Shown: piece by piece, positions 40,565 to 49,377 of the stretch
Layout of the letters: every line of letters begins with the position of its first letter
How positions within the stretch are numbered: position 1 is the stretch's first letter
From: Cutibacterium equinum
GTDB lineage: Bacteria > Actinomycetota > Actinomycetes > Propionibacteriales > Propionibacteriaceae
DNA: 64,000 nt
Reading direction: 5' to 3'
Assembly (NCBI RefSeq): GCF_028021195.1
Contig: NZ_CP115668.1
Location: 1,736,001 to 1,800,000 of the forward strand
The notes under the pieces: model-generated
Database searches by the model: none
What the model was told of the DNA's origin: nothing
The model's input: only the letters and a program-made list of their open reading frames with translations
Program-made: the position numbers and the translations under genes

Positions 40565-41059
40565 TCACAGGGTCGAGTAGGACCAGCCGGTGGGGCGGCC
40601 GTCGGCATACGGCAGGCAGCCGTGGAATTGGGTGATCCCAGCATCAAAGACCAGCGGCAGGAAGTACCGGTCCCCCTCCCACATTGGTAGGTCGTCAAGG
40701 GAGTCGATGCGTTCCCAGGTGAGCGGACCTTCCTCGTTGGCCTCGGGGATGGCTACGTCGGTGGGATGCCAGGCATCGATGACGAAGATGAAGCCGAAGT
40801 GGTCCTCCCCGTGGCGGCCGAAGCCCGGCCAGGAGACGGTGCCACGCAGGCGCATGGCATCGACCTCGATCGCAGCCTCCTCGCGCAGTTCGCGCTTCAT
40901 GCCAGCAACGACATCCTCCCCCGGCTCAACCTTGCCTCCCAGCCCGTTGTACTTGCCGAGCTGCTCGTCGCCGGGGCGGGCGATGCGATGCACCATGAGA
41001 ACGCGGTCGCCGTCGGGATGCATGACGAAGCCAAGGGTGGTGAGGATCGGGGTCATCAT
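40565..41059 (-). CDS. NUDIX hydrolase (MutT/8-oxo-dGTPase-like)
   Basis: 164 residues. The NUDIX box GGKVEPGEDVVAGMKRELREEAAIEV (about 41-66) has all catalytic residues. The following FGFIFVIDAW and the C-terminal segment with MWEGDRYFLPLVFD match the human MTH1-like 8-oxo-dGTP diphosphatase pattern. The likely role is removal of oxidised nucleotides, but the substrate cannot be set from sequence. Confidence 0.85.
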   Translation of the reverse strand: MMTPILTTLGFVMHPDGDRVLMVHRIARPGDEQLGKYNGLGGKVEPGEDVVAGMKRELREEAAIEVDAMRLRGTVSWPGFGRHGEDHFGFIFVIDAWHPTDVAIPEANEEGPLTWERIDSLDDLPMWEGDRYFLPLVFDAGITQFHGCLPYADGRPTGWSYSTL

Positions 41060-41198
41060 GGGGCCATCCTCTCAGAGCTGACAGGCCGGTGACGACAGCG
41101 AGGCACGCCTCGGGTTTTGTCGGCGTTCCTGCCGATGCGGGTTTGAGGCGTCTACCCGCGTGCCCCCGACACGCATCAGGATGTCTGGACCTCGCACC

Positions 41199-41277
41199 CG
41201 TGGTACTCCCGGGAAAACAACGTCGGCCTGTCACGCCAGATGGCAGCAGCTACCTGACTTAACGGATTCTGCACGCG
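41199..41277. repeat. Palindromic intergenic element, copy F (degenerate)
   Basis: Left arm CGTGGTACTCCCGGGAAAA (41199-41217), inner dyad TGTCAC-GCCAG-ATGGCA (41229-41245), and a decayed right arm to about 41277. It occupies most of the 290-base gap between the NUDIX and pepC genes, together with the pepC terminator. Confidence 0.55.
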
Positions 41278-41298
41278 CGATGAGGGATCCGACACACA

Positions 41299-41334
41299 AA
41301 GCTGCCCGCCCGCAGATACGCGGACGGGCAGCTT
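41299..41334 (-). terminator. Terminator after pepC
   Basis: A 15-bp stem with one mismatch (AAGCTGCCCGCCCGC against GCGGACGGGCAGCTT) and a 6-base loop, 15 bases beyond the pepC stop. Confidence 0.8.
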
Positions 41335-41349
41335 GATGCCTCAGAAGAC

Positions 41350-42684
41350 TCACATCATGTCGTGCTCGGGCAAGACGATCGGCTCCTGGTCACAGGCCTT
41401 GGCGATCTCCTCGGAGACCCGGGAGCGCGGCACGATGACGTTGTAGACGTACTCGTCGAACCACGAGTCGTTCATCGTGAAGAATCCCTTCTTGCCGACC
41501 TCGTCGCCCCACGAGTTCTCGACCCGCCAGCGCACCGGGACACTGTCAACGAGGTCCACACCGACGAAGGTCATGGCGTGGGTGCCACCAGACTCACGCA
41601 GACGCAACCGCTCGGCCTTGGATATCTGCATGTCGACGCCGTACAGAGCCTCGTAGTCATGCAGGTTGGCGTCCCATACACCCAGGTCCTTGTCGAACTG
41701 CTTCTTGACGTCGCAGGCGAACCAGACCGGCTCCCCGGCTGCGATGGAGTCGATGACCGCCTTCTTCATGACGTCCAAATCCACCGACAGGTGCCAGTAC
41801 GGGGTGCCACCTTCCATGTACGGGGTGTGTTCGTGGACGTAGGTACGCCCGACCGGGTGCTCCTCGCGCGGGTCATGGCCGAGGCTGACCCACGGCTCGA
41901 AAGCCTGCGGCACGATCTCGTGGGCGAACTCCAGCGGGGTGTAGGTGCCCTTGCGGTGGAAGTTCTTGTCCTTGTCGCGGTACTGCCAGGTGAAGCTGGT
42001 GGGTGGGGTGCCAAGATGGATCGCGAGGATCTTCCACACAGCGTCCAAGGCCTCGCTACGGGCGGCCTCCATCTGAGAGGCTCCCTCGTTGAGGTCGGAA
42101 TTGGTGGCGGCGTCGCGGATTTTTCCGATGGCTCGACGCAACACCGTCGACAGGGCGCGGTTCATCTGCAGGGTGTTGCCAGCCGACTCGGTGTCGGGCA
42201 TGGCCCAGGAGGGTACTACGCCGTACTTGGCCACCAGATCGGTGAACTGCATCCACCATCCGCCGTCCTCGGCAGGGTAGTTCATGATGGAGCGCACCTC
42301 TTCCGCGTCTGCGTCGTGGGACGCCGTGGCGATGGCGCGAGCAAGGGTGTGGTTGGCCTTCTCGAGCTTGTCGAAAAAGGCAATGTAGTTCTGCGAGAAC
42401 TCGAGGTTGTCGACCTTGAGCTCGTCGATAACCTTGGCGCGCAGAACGTTGAGCCCCGCGAATTCCCAGCACCGCCCGGAGTGCTTCTGGTCGGTGACCT
42501 TCCAGGAATCCAATCGCTCGGAGGTCGTCTCGTCGATGCCGTTGACCACGGTGCGATCCAGACTGACGGTGTCGGCTCCGGTTCCGGTCACCGCATTCTG
42601 TACCAGCCGCCCGGTGGCGTCATGGGCGAAGGATTCGGCGCGAGATGCGCTGAAACTGGCGTCGAGAACGAAGGGTTCACTCAT
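41350..42684 (-). CDS. pepC: Aminopeptidase C (C1B, bleomycin hydrolase family)
   Basis: 444 residues, a papain-fold cytosolic peptidase. The catalytic Cys lies in KHSGRCWEFAGLN (usually SGRCWLFA), His in SGGTHAMTFVGVD and Asn in RVENSWGDEVGKKGFF. Length matches the family, and no signal peptide is present. It trims peptides from the N-terminus as a hexamer, and the family's C-terminus blocks the active site. Upstream lies tsaD with a 118-base gap. Confidence 0.93.
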   Translation of the reverse strand: MSEPFVLDASFSASRAESFAHDATGRLVQNAVTGTGADTVSLDRTVVNGIDETTSERLDSWKVTDQKHSGRCWEFAGLNVLRAKVIDELKVDNLEFSQNYIAFFDKLEKANHTLARAIATASHDADAEEVRSIMNYPAEDGGWWMQFTDLVAKYGVVPSWAMPDTESAGNTLQMNRALSTVLRRAIGKIRDAATNSDLNEGASQMEAARSEALDAVWKILAIHLGTPPTSFTWQYRDKDKNFHRKGTYTPLEFAHEIVPQAFEPWVSLGHDPREEHPVGRTYVHEHTPYMEGGTPYWHLSVDLDVMKKAVIDSIAAGEPVWFACDVKKQFDKDLGVWDANLHDYEALYGVDMQISKAERLRLRESGGTHAMTFVGVDLVDSVPVRWRVENSWGDEVGKKGFFTMNDSWFDEYVYNVIVPRSRVSEEIAKACDQEPIVLPEHDMM

Positions 42685-42802
42685 TCCTCATCCATTCCTG
42701 TCGAATACTGATGCCTCACAGGATGACACAGCGAGGCCCATTGCGAGCCGATTGTGACCAGCAGTTCTCCAGCGGCGTCGCGTCCGCACCCCATATGTCG
42801 CC

Positions 42803-43846
42803 TCAGACGAGCACCTTCGCGATGGGCAGCCCAGAGTCAGCGGAGATGTCCATCGACGACGGTGGCAGCCCCGCCTTGACGACCTGCACACCGAGGGCAG
42901 CGATCATCGCCCCATTGTCGGTGCACAGCCCCGGACGCGGGCGTCGCAGCTCGACCCCAGCGGCCGCCATCCGCTCAGCGAGCAGGGTGCGCAACCGCGA
43001 GTTGGCCGCCACTCCCCCACCGATGAGGAAGTGCTTAAGGTCGTATTCCTGGCACATGTCGACGGCCTTGGCGGTCAGCACATCGGCAACGGCCTCCTGG
43101 AAGCTGGCGGCGACGTCGGCCACCCGGAACTCGACCCCGTCGCGCTGCTGGGTCTCGACCCACCGACTCACCGCCGTCTTGAGACCGGAGAAGGAGTAGT
43201 CGAAGCGGTGCTTGATCATGTCGTGACGGGCCGTCAGCCCGCGCGGGAAGCGGATGGCCTTGGGATCACCCTCGGCAGCAGCCTTGTCGATGACCGGGCC
43301 TCCTGGGTAGGGCAGGCCGAGGACGCGGGCAACCTTGTCGTAGGCCTCACCGGCGGCGTCGTCAATCGTTGAACCGACCTCGACGATGTCGGTCGCGATG
43401 TCGTTGACCCGCAGCAGGCTGGTGTGACCGCCCGAGACGAGCAGGGCGCCACAGGGCATCGGCAGGTCGCCGTGCTCAAGCAGATCGACGGCGACATGTC
43501 CGGCCAGGTGATTGACGCCGTAGAGCGGCTTGTTGAGCCAGCTGGCCAACGCCTTGGCAGCCGACAAGCCGACGACCAGCGCTCCGGCCAGACCCGGACC
43601 GGCGGTCACGGCGATGCCGTCGAGCTCAGACAGGTCCACCCCGGCAGTGGCTGTGGCCTTGTCCAGCACCGGGACGATGGCCTCCAGGTGGGCGCGGGAG
43701 GCCACCTCGGGGACGACCCCACCGAAGCGCACGTGCTGCTCCATCGAGGATGCGACCTCGTTGGCGAGCAGGTCGTTGCCACGGACGATGCCGACCCCGG
43801 TCTCGTCGCAGGACGACTCGATGCCCAGGATGAGCGGTTCAGACAT
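42803..43846 (-). CDS. tsaD: tRNA N6-adenosine threonylcarbamoyltransferase TsaD
   Basis: 347 residues. It has [16 protein letters not shown], the metal-binding [13 protein letters not shown] (two His), [12 protein letters not shown] and [13 protein letters not shown]. It transfers the threonylcarbamoyl group to A37 of ANN-decoding tRNAs with TsaB and TsaE. The start at 43846 has GAGGAG just upstream and overlaps the rimI end by 8 bases. Confidence 0.96.
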   Translation of the reverse strand: MSEPLILGIESSCDETGVGIVRGNDLLANEVASSMEQHVRFGGVVPEVASRAHLEAIVPVLDKATATAGVDLSELDGIAVTAGPGLAGALVVGLSAAKALASWLNKPLYGVNHLAGHVAVDLLEHGDLPMPCGALLVSGGHTSLLRVNDIATDIVEVGSTIDDAAGEAYDKVARVLGLPYPGGPVIDKAAAEGDPKAIRFPRGLTARHDMIKHRFDYSFSGLKTAVSRWVETQQRDGVEFRVADVAASFQEAVADVLTAKAVDMCQEYDLKHFLIGGGVAANSRLRTLLAERMAAAGVELRRPRPGLCTDNGAMIAALGVQVVKAGLPPSSMDISADSGLPIAKVLV

Positions 43847-44300
43847 GGTTCTCCTCGATGGTGGTCGCGGGCAGGTTGACGGACATGATGAGGGCGTCGA
43901 CCCCGCCGCCGTAGTAGTTGGGGCGCTGGGAAATGGTCTCGAAGCCGAAGCGTTGGTACAGGGAGATGGCCGGGGCATTGTCGCGGCGCACCTCCAGCAT
44001 CATGGTGCGGCATCCCCGGGAGCGTGCCCAGTCGATGCCACGGGAAAGCAGGTCGGCGGCCAGTCCTTGCCCTCGTGCCACCGGCGTGACCATGATCCGG
44101 TCGAGGTCAGCGACGTCGAAACCGTGAAAGGTGGCCACGGCAGCGATCTCGTCATCTCCGGCGACGAGGGTGAGTCGGTGGTCGGCCGGGGAGATCTCCT
44201 CGGCCCAGGAGGTCCGCGACCATTGCTGGGACGGGTCGAAGCTGGCCTGCTCGACGGCCATGATGGCGTCGAGATCGGCTGGGCTGGCGGATCTGATCAT
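43839..44300 (-). CDS. rimI: Ribosomal-protein-alanine N-acetyltransferase RimI
   Basis: 153 residues, a GNAT domain with the acetyl-CoA motif [19 protein letters not shown] and the C-terminal [18 protein letters not shown]. In E. coli RimI acetylates ribosomal protein S18. The start at 44300 overlaps the tsaB stop (ATGA). Its position between tsaB and tsaD is conserved in many Actinobacteria. Confidence 0.93.
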   Translation of the reverse strand: MIRSASPADLDAIMAVEQASFDPSQQWSRTSWAEEISPADHRLTLVAGDDEIAAVATFHGFDVADLDRIMVTPVARGQGLAADLLSRGIDWARSRGCRTMMLEVRRDNAPAISLYQRFGFETISQRPNYYGGGVDALIMSVNLPATTIEENHV

Positions 44301-44965
44301 CGCTTGATGCCGGGCAGGGTGAGCCGAGTTGGGGTCAGGGTGGCTTTGCGGGTCGTCGGGACGGTGGCGTCGGGATCGCGCAGGTAGAGAGGCTCCAAAC
44401 CGACGTCGGGCATGGTCTGCCACGACGCAGCGAGCACCCCGGCGTCCAGATGCTGCGGGGATCCGAGGGTCGGTGTCAGGCCACGGACCGGGCAGCCCGG
44501 GCCGCCCACTGGAAGCCCCTCGGGTAGTTCGTCGGGAGCGGTGACGTTGGGGCCGTCGAGACGGTTACCGGAGGCGTCGTAACGGGCCCAGTACAGCTCG
44601 TGACGACGGGCGTCAGTACAGACCACGAACTGCCCGTCGACGCCGTCGTCAGCCCATTGGCGGGCCAGGATGTCGAGGGAGCAGACCGGGTGGGGGGTGA
44701 GGTCGGCCAGGTGGGCGATCACTCGTCCGGTAGCCACCCCGACGCGCAGGCCGGTGTAGGGTCCGGGGCCGACTCCGATGGCCACCTCACCGATGTTGGT
44801 CAGGGCGATCCCGGCCTGCTCGCAGGCCTGATGAATGAGGGGCATGAGCTGCTCAGCATGGGCGCGCGGATCGTCGTGGTGCAGGCTGACCAGCACCTCG
44901 GACCCGCGTGCCAGACCGACGCTGACAGCCGTGGAGGTGTCGATTCCCAGAACGATGGTGTTCAT
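44297..44965 (-). CDS. tsaB: tRNA threonylcarbamoyladenosine complex subunit TsaB
   Basis: 222 residues, an ASKHA-fold partner of TsaD: VLGIDTSTAVSVGLARG, HAEQLMPLIHQ and IGVGPGPYTGLRVGVATGR. It lacks the metal site of TsaD and acts as a scaffold. It overlaps tsaE by one base and rimI by four. Confidence 0.95.
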   Translation of the reverse strand: MNTIVLGIDTSTAVSVGLARGSEVLVSLHHDDPRAHAEQLMPLIHQACEQAGIALTNIGEVAIGVGPGPYTGLRVGVATGRVIAHLADLTPHPVCSLDILARQWADDGVDGQFVVCTDARRHELYWARYDASGNRLDGPNVTAPDELPEGLPVGGPGCPVRGLTPTLGSPQHLDAGVLAASWQTMPDVGLEPLYLRDPDATVPTTRKATLTPTRLTLPGIKR

Positions 44966-45855
44966 CAGTTGTTGTCTCCGGTCTCCTCTGAGGTGGCATC
45001 AAGGGGAAGTACGGACAGCGGCGACAGGTCGACGTCGCGCCAGCGAGGTCCGAAACCTTCCAGGTAGACCACGCGGGTCTCGTCGGCGGGGTCCCCGCTG
45101 CGGCGAATGTCAATGTCCAGGTGGGAGCCGGCGAGGTCCTCGGCGATACCGGCTCCCCACTCAATCAAGGTGACGGCCTGGTCCATGGTCTCGTCGAGGT
45201 CCAGGTCGACCAGTTCGGCTGCCGAACCGAGGCGGTAGGCGTCGACGTGGACGAGTCCTGGCCGACCGTCGGCCCCAGCATGGCGTCTCGCCAGCACGAA
45301 GGTCGGGGAAATGACCGGATCTTCGACGCCCAGACCCAAACCGATCCCCTGGGCCAAGGTCGTCTTGCCAGCTCCCAGGTCTCCGGTGGCCAGCACGATG
45401 TCACCGGCGCGGAGCTCGGCGGCCAGGGCGGCACCGAAGGAGTGCATGGCTTGCGTCGTGGGGACGACGACGCGGGTGGGCAGCACGCGCACCCACTCGT
45501 CGCCGTCGCTGCGATAGGCGGGGCTGGGAGCTGACGCCACTCCCGAGACGACGAGAATGGGCGATTCCAGGTCGGTGGCGATCTGCTCGGCACCTTGGAT
45601 GAGGGCTGCGGTGATGTCGGCGTCGGGGGAGGCCAGTATGAGATCAGCGACCTCGGCGTGGCCACGGTCGTTGATGAGATGGGCCAGGCCGACAGTTGCA
45701 TCGCCGCGACGTGCCGTGATGACGATGCCTTGGGCCAACCAGGTGGACACGGTCGTCTCGTCGAGGTTGAGGGCTCGGGCCAGGTCGGCGGCTTCCTCAC
45801 CAGTTGCGACCGACAGTTCCGGGGTCACGTCCTGCGGGCGGGTCTGTTCATCCAC
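44965..45855 (-). CDS. tsaE: TsaE ATPase with additional N-terminal domain
   Basis: 296 residues, roughly twice the size of a minimal TsaE (about 150). The C-terminal part (about 130-285) is TsaE: Walker A GDLGAGKTTLAQGIG (158-172), ISPTFVLARRH, HVDAYRL and LIEWGAGIAEDL. The first about 125 residues form a separate domain that resembles the acetyltransferase (GNAT) type in its pattern, with TARRGDATVGLAHLIND and HAEVADLILASPDADITAALI, but it lacks an obvious acetyl-CoA loop. It heads the tsaE-tsaB-rimI-tsaD operon. Confidence 0.9.
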   Translation of the reverse strand: MDEQTRPQDVTPELSVATGEEAADLARALNLDETTVSTWLAQGIVITARRGDATVGLAHLINDRGHAEVADLILASPDADITAALIQGAEQIATDLESPILVVSGVASAPSPAYRSDGDEWVRVLPTRVVVPTTQAMHSFGAALAAELRAGDIVLATGDLGAGKTTLAQGIGLGLGVEDPVISPTFVLARRHAGADGRPGLVHVDAYRLGSAAELVDLDLDETMDQAVTLIEWGAGIAEDLAGSHLDIDIRRSGDPADETRVVYLEGFGPRWRDVDLSPLSVLPLDATSEETGDNN

Positions 45856-46027
45856 AAGGGATGAGGATAGTCCCCCGAACCGCGCCCGGTCTTCGTCGTC
45901 CCAGCGCCACCACTGATGAGGTGTGGCAGACGTGGTCGCCTCAACCCTTCTGCTGGGTCGGTCGTCGGGAGTAGCGTCAAGCCACCGGTGAAAGAGCGCC
46001 GGGTCTCAAGGATGAGAGGGTGATGGC

Positions 46028-46741
46028 ATGGCGACGAGGACACGTCGATGGTGGGCCTGGTTGGTGCTACTTGTCGTCGCGTCGGTGGCCCTCGTCGGCG
46101 TGTACCGGCGGGCGGTACCCCATGAGGGGTCGACGGCCTACGGGCAGTCAGCCGAGGTTCTCGGACAGTTGCCCGTCAAGGGACGTGCCCCCATGACGGG
46201 GTATTCCCGCGAACAGTTCGGTCAGGCCTGGAGCGACGACTCCGATCCTGTTCTGACTCGCCCGTGGGGACACAACGGATGCGGCACCCGCGACGACGCC
46301 CTAACTCGCGACCTGGTGGGGGCGAGATTGAAAGCCGGAAGCCGGTGCCAGGTGATCTCCGGGGAGTTGAACGACCCCTACACGGGCCGGACGATCACCT
46401 GGAAACGCGGTCGCGAAACCTCGGCCGTCGTGCAGATCGACCATGTTGTCGCGCTGGGCAACGCATGGGTCACCGGGGCCCAACAGTTACCGATGGACCG
46501 ACGTCAAGCGCTGGCCAACGACCCCCTCAACCTGCTGGCCGTCGAAGGGCAGGCCAACCAGCAAAAGGGGGCTGGGGATGCGGCAACGTGGCTTCCACCA
46601 AACAAGTCATACCGCTGTGACTACGTGTCTCGTCAGATCGCCGTGAAGAAGAAGTACCAGCTCTGGGTCACCCCGGCGGAACGCAACGCGATGGTTCGGG
46701 TGCTCTCGACATGCCCGAACCACCCGTTGCCCGCCGGCTGA
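46028..46741 (+). CDS. Secreted HNH-family nuclease (DUF1524-like)
   Basis: 237 residues. A short basic N-terminus and one hydrophobic helix (WWAWLVLLVVASVALVGVY) form an uncleaved anchor or signal peptide. The domain (about 50-230) has the nuclease core QIDHVVALGNAWVTGA (Asp138-His139), DPLNLLAVEGQANQQKGAGD and TWLPPN, matching extracellular HNH nucleases of Actinobacteria. It probably degrades external DNA for nutrients. Four Cys could form disulfides. It converges with the helicase gene, with 3 bases between the stops. Confidence 0.85.
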   Translation: MATRTRRWWAWLVLLVVASVALVGVYRRAVPHEGSTAYGQSAEVLGQLPVKGRAPMTGYSREQFGQAWSDDSDPVLTRPWGHNGCGTRDDALTRDLVGARLKAGSRCQVISGELNDPYTGRTITWKRGRETSAVVQIDHVVALGNAWVTGAQQLPMDRRQALANDPLNLLAVEGQANQQKGAGDAATWLPPNKSYRCDYVSRQIAVKKKYQLWVTPAERNAMVRVLSTCPNHPLPAG

Positions 46742-46744
46742 ACC

Positions 46745-48946
46745 TCACCAGGTGTCGTTGCCCGAGCGACCGTACTTGGACTCGATGTCGCGACGACGTC
46801 CATCCTGGCCATGTCCATGACCACGGGACTCATGGTCACGGTCATGGCCGCGGCCACCGCGACGATCCCGGTCGTAGCCTCGCCCGCCACGATTGCGTCC
46901 GCCCTTGCCACGGCCCGGCTTGCCGTCCCGGGACTTCTTGCCGCGCTGCTGCTTGGGAGCAACGAGGGCCTCGTAGTCCTTCTCGTCGATCGGGGCGCCC
47001 AGGGTCGGGCTGCAACCGGCGACCTCGGCGACGTGATCGTCACCGATCATGACCTGGGCCTCGACCGGCTTCACCCCAGCCTGACGGTACAGACGCGACA
47101 TGGTGCGACGCTGGTGGGGCAGGATGAGGGAGACGACGGCCCCGTCATGTCCGGCGCGAGCGGTACGACCGGAACGGTGCAGGTAGTCCTTGGAGTTCAT
47201 CGGCGGGTCAACCTGCAGCACCAAGGTGACGTCGTCGACGTCAATACCGCGAGCAGCAACGTCAGTGGCGACCAGAACCGGCAGGGAGCCGTCCTTGAAG
47301 GCCGCCAGCACGCGGGCACGAGCACCCTGGGTCAGTCCACCGTGCAGGGCGCCAGCCATGACACCGGCCTCACGCATCTGATCGGCCATCCGAGAGGCGC
47401 CGCGCTGAGTACGGGCAAAGATGATGGTGTGACCGCTGCGGTTGGCGATCTCGCACATGAGCCCGACCTTCTCGTGCGGCTTGATCTGGAAGGCGTGGTG
47501 GGTCATTGTCGAGACCGATCCCTTGTCGGAGTCGATCTCGTGAGTGACCGGGTCGTGCATGTAGCCCTTAACCAGCTTGTTGACGGCACCGTCGAGGGTG
47601 GCCGAGAAAAGGAGGCGCTGCCCCTCGGCGGGAACGGCGTCGAGGATCGCCCCGACGGCCTCCATGAATCCCAGTTCGGCCATGTGATCGGCCTCGTCGA
47701 GGACGGTCACCGCGATGCCGGACAGGTCCGCGTCGCCAGTCTCGAGCAGGTCGACGAGGCGTCCGGGGGTGGCGACGACGAGATCAACACCCTTCTTGAA
47801 GGCCTTGGTCTGCGGGCCGTAACTCATGCCACCAGCAATGAGGATGGTCGACAAGCCCATTGACGAGGCCAGCGGGGAGAGCACGTCGGCGATCTGCATG
47901 GCCAGCTCGCGGGTGGGAGACAGGATGAGGGCGCGGGGACGTTTGTCCTCGCGCGGCTCAGTCGACAGACGCGACAGCAGCGGAACACCGAAGGCCAGGG
48001 TCTTACCCGAACCCGTGGACGCACGACCCAACACGTCACGCCCGGCGATGGCGTCCGGAATCGCGGCGATCTGGATACGGAAGGGATCGGTGATGCCCGT
48101 GGCGGCCAGGGCGGCGACGATTTCGTCGGGAACGCCGAGGGCCGAGAACCCGCCCTCGTGGTCGATGCCGGAGACGTCGAGATCGGTCAGCTCCGTGGCC
48201 TTCCAATCCATGGTGTCGGCGTCGTCGTGATCGGCGTGCCAGTCGTCATGACGGCGATCCTCGTGGCGGCGATCATCCCGACGCTGTGCCCAGTGATCGT
48301 CCCGGCGACGGTCACCATCACGACGGTCACGGCGACGATCATCCCCGCGGTCATCGCGCCAGTCGCGGTTCTTCTGGAAGGTCCGACGATCTCGGTCGCC
48401 ACGGTAGCCGCGATCATCGCGCTTTCCGTAATCCCCACGGCCCGCACGGCGGCGGTCGTCCCCGCGATCATCGCGCCAGTCATCACGGTCCCACGTCGAG
48501 TTGCGACGATCGTCGCGCTTCCAGTCGCGGTTGGCGTGGTTGTTGGGGCGACGCGACGTGTGGGGGCGGAACTCGCCGTCATCGGACCAGCGACGGTCAT
48601 GACGACGATCATCGCGACGATCCCAACGATCATCACGACGTCGGTCACCATCACGACGGTCATAGCGACGGTCATCCCGACGATCGGACCACTCACCTCG
48701 GCCGCGTCGATCCTGGGAGGACCGACGGTCCATGCCAACTCGCCCCTCATCACGGGGGGAGTCCTCACGGGGTGTCCACGCCTCGAAGTTGCGGCCACGA
48801 GAATCGGTGTGACCGTTGCGGACCCCTCCCCTGGTGCGGGGCTTGTGGCCGCGGGCTGCGCGCTCAGCGGCGGTCCAGCGACGCTTCGGGGTGCCGTCGG
48901 CCTTGAAGGACTTGGGGTTGCGTTTCTTGTTGCTCAATGGGGTCAT
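46745..48946 (-). CDS. DEAD-box RNA helicase with Arg/Asp-rich N-terminal region
   Basis: 733 residues. The helicase core (about 255-610) has Q motif, ASTGSGKTLAFG, PTRELAMQ, VLDEADHM, FSATL, and HRSGRTARAG. Before it, about 70-245 is an extreme mixed-charge tract built from RRDDRR, RRDGDRRRDD and WRDDRGDD units. After it, about 650-733 is RG/RGG- and RD-rich. Such tracts bind RNA and favour condensation in other DEAD-box proteins. The role is probably RNA unwinding in decay or ribosome assembly. Its GAGGG site abuts the ATG; the in-frame TTG at codon 4 has 9-base spacing and may be the true start. Confidence 0.9.
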   Translation of the reverse strand: MTPLSNKKRNPKSFKADGTPKRRWTAAERAARGHKPRTRGGVRNGHTDSRGRNFEAWTPREDSPRDEGRVGMDRRSSQDRRGRGEWSDRRDDRRYDRRDGDRRRDDRWDRRDDRRHDRRWSDDGEFRPHTSRRPNNHANRDWKRDDRRNSTWDRDDWRDDRGDDRRRAGRGDYGKRDDRGYRGDRDRRTFQKNRDWRDDRGDDRRRDRRDGDRRRDDHWAQRRDDRRHEDRRHDDWHADHDDADTMDWKATELTDLDVSGIDHEGGFSALGVPDEIVAALAATGITDPFRIQIAAIPDAIAGRDVLGRASTGSGKTLAFGVPLLSRLSTEPREDKRPRALILSPTRELAMQIADVLSPLASSMGLSTILIAGGMSYGPQTKAFKKGVDLVVATPGRLVDLLETGDADLSGIAVTVLDEADHMAELGFMEAVGAILDAVPAEGQRLLFSATLDGAVNKLVKGYMHDPVTHEIDSDKGSVSTMTHHAFQIKPHEKVGLMCEIANRSGHTIIFARTQRGASRMADQMREAGVMAGALHGGLTQGARARVLAAFKDGSLPVLVATDVAARGIDVDDVTLVLQVDPPMNSKDYLHRSGRTARAGHDGAVVSLILPHQRRTMSRLYRQAGVKPVEAQVMIGDDHVAEVAGCSPTLGAPIDEKDYEALVAPKQQRGKKSRDGKPGRGKGGRNRGGRGYDRDRRGGRGHDRDHESRGHGHGQDGRRRDIESKYGRSGNDTW

Positions 48947-49377
48947 CCCTCACGATGGGCGGATTCCTCGGGCGCTGACGACCCACGTCACCGCACATGA
49001 AGGCGCGGCGTCACTACACGGGGTCGCGGAATCTGACCACGACACACCAGACCCAACGGGTCTCGGTGATGGAATCCTGGATTGCTTGTCTGTCTCGATG
49101 GCTGGGCGAATAGCTGCTGTGCAGGTGAATGCAGAAGAACCGAAGCCGGTGGCTCCGTCATGCCCCAGGGGCACATCGAGCAACTGAAACGCATCATGGG
49201 CCCGCGCACGTCGGGCCGTTGCCAACATCGACACTCTACCGAACAAGGTCGTATCGACGAAATCGACCGACGTGACCCACGCGAGTCCCCCGGTGACGGC
49301 GATCTCGTCACCCCACGTTCACCACCTCGATACCGCGACCCCGCCAAGGTGTCGCGCGCCACAGCTACCATGAAGTT
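48947..49377. other. Divergent intergenic region, helicase-mgtA
   Basis: A 431-base gap between divergent genes. Two short hairpins are visible: AGACCC-AAC-GGGTCT (49049-49063) and GGCCCG-N7-CGGGCC (49199-49217). No convincing gene is seen; open frames show no domain or ribosome-binding site. It may hold a long helicase leader and two promoters, but none was identified with confidence. Confidence 0.4.

Noticed and set aside
48158-49000. Plus-strand 280-codon hydrophobic open frame
   Set aside because: Its Ile/Val/Thr-rich translation arises from the opposite strand of the Arg/Asp repeats of the DEAD-box helicase; it is not a membrane protein gene.
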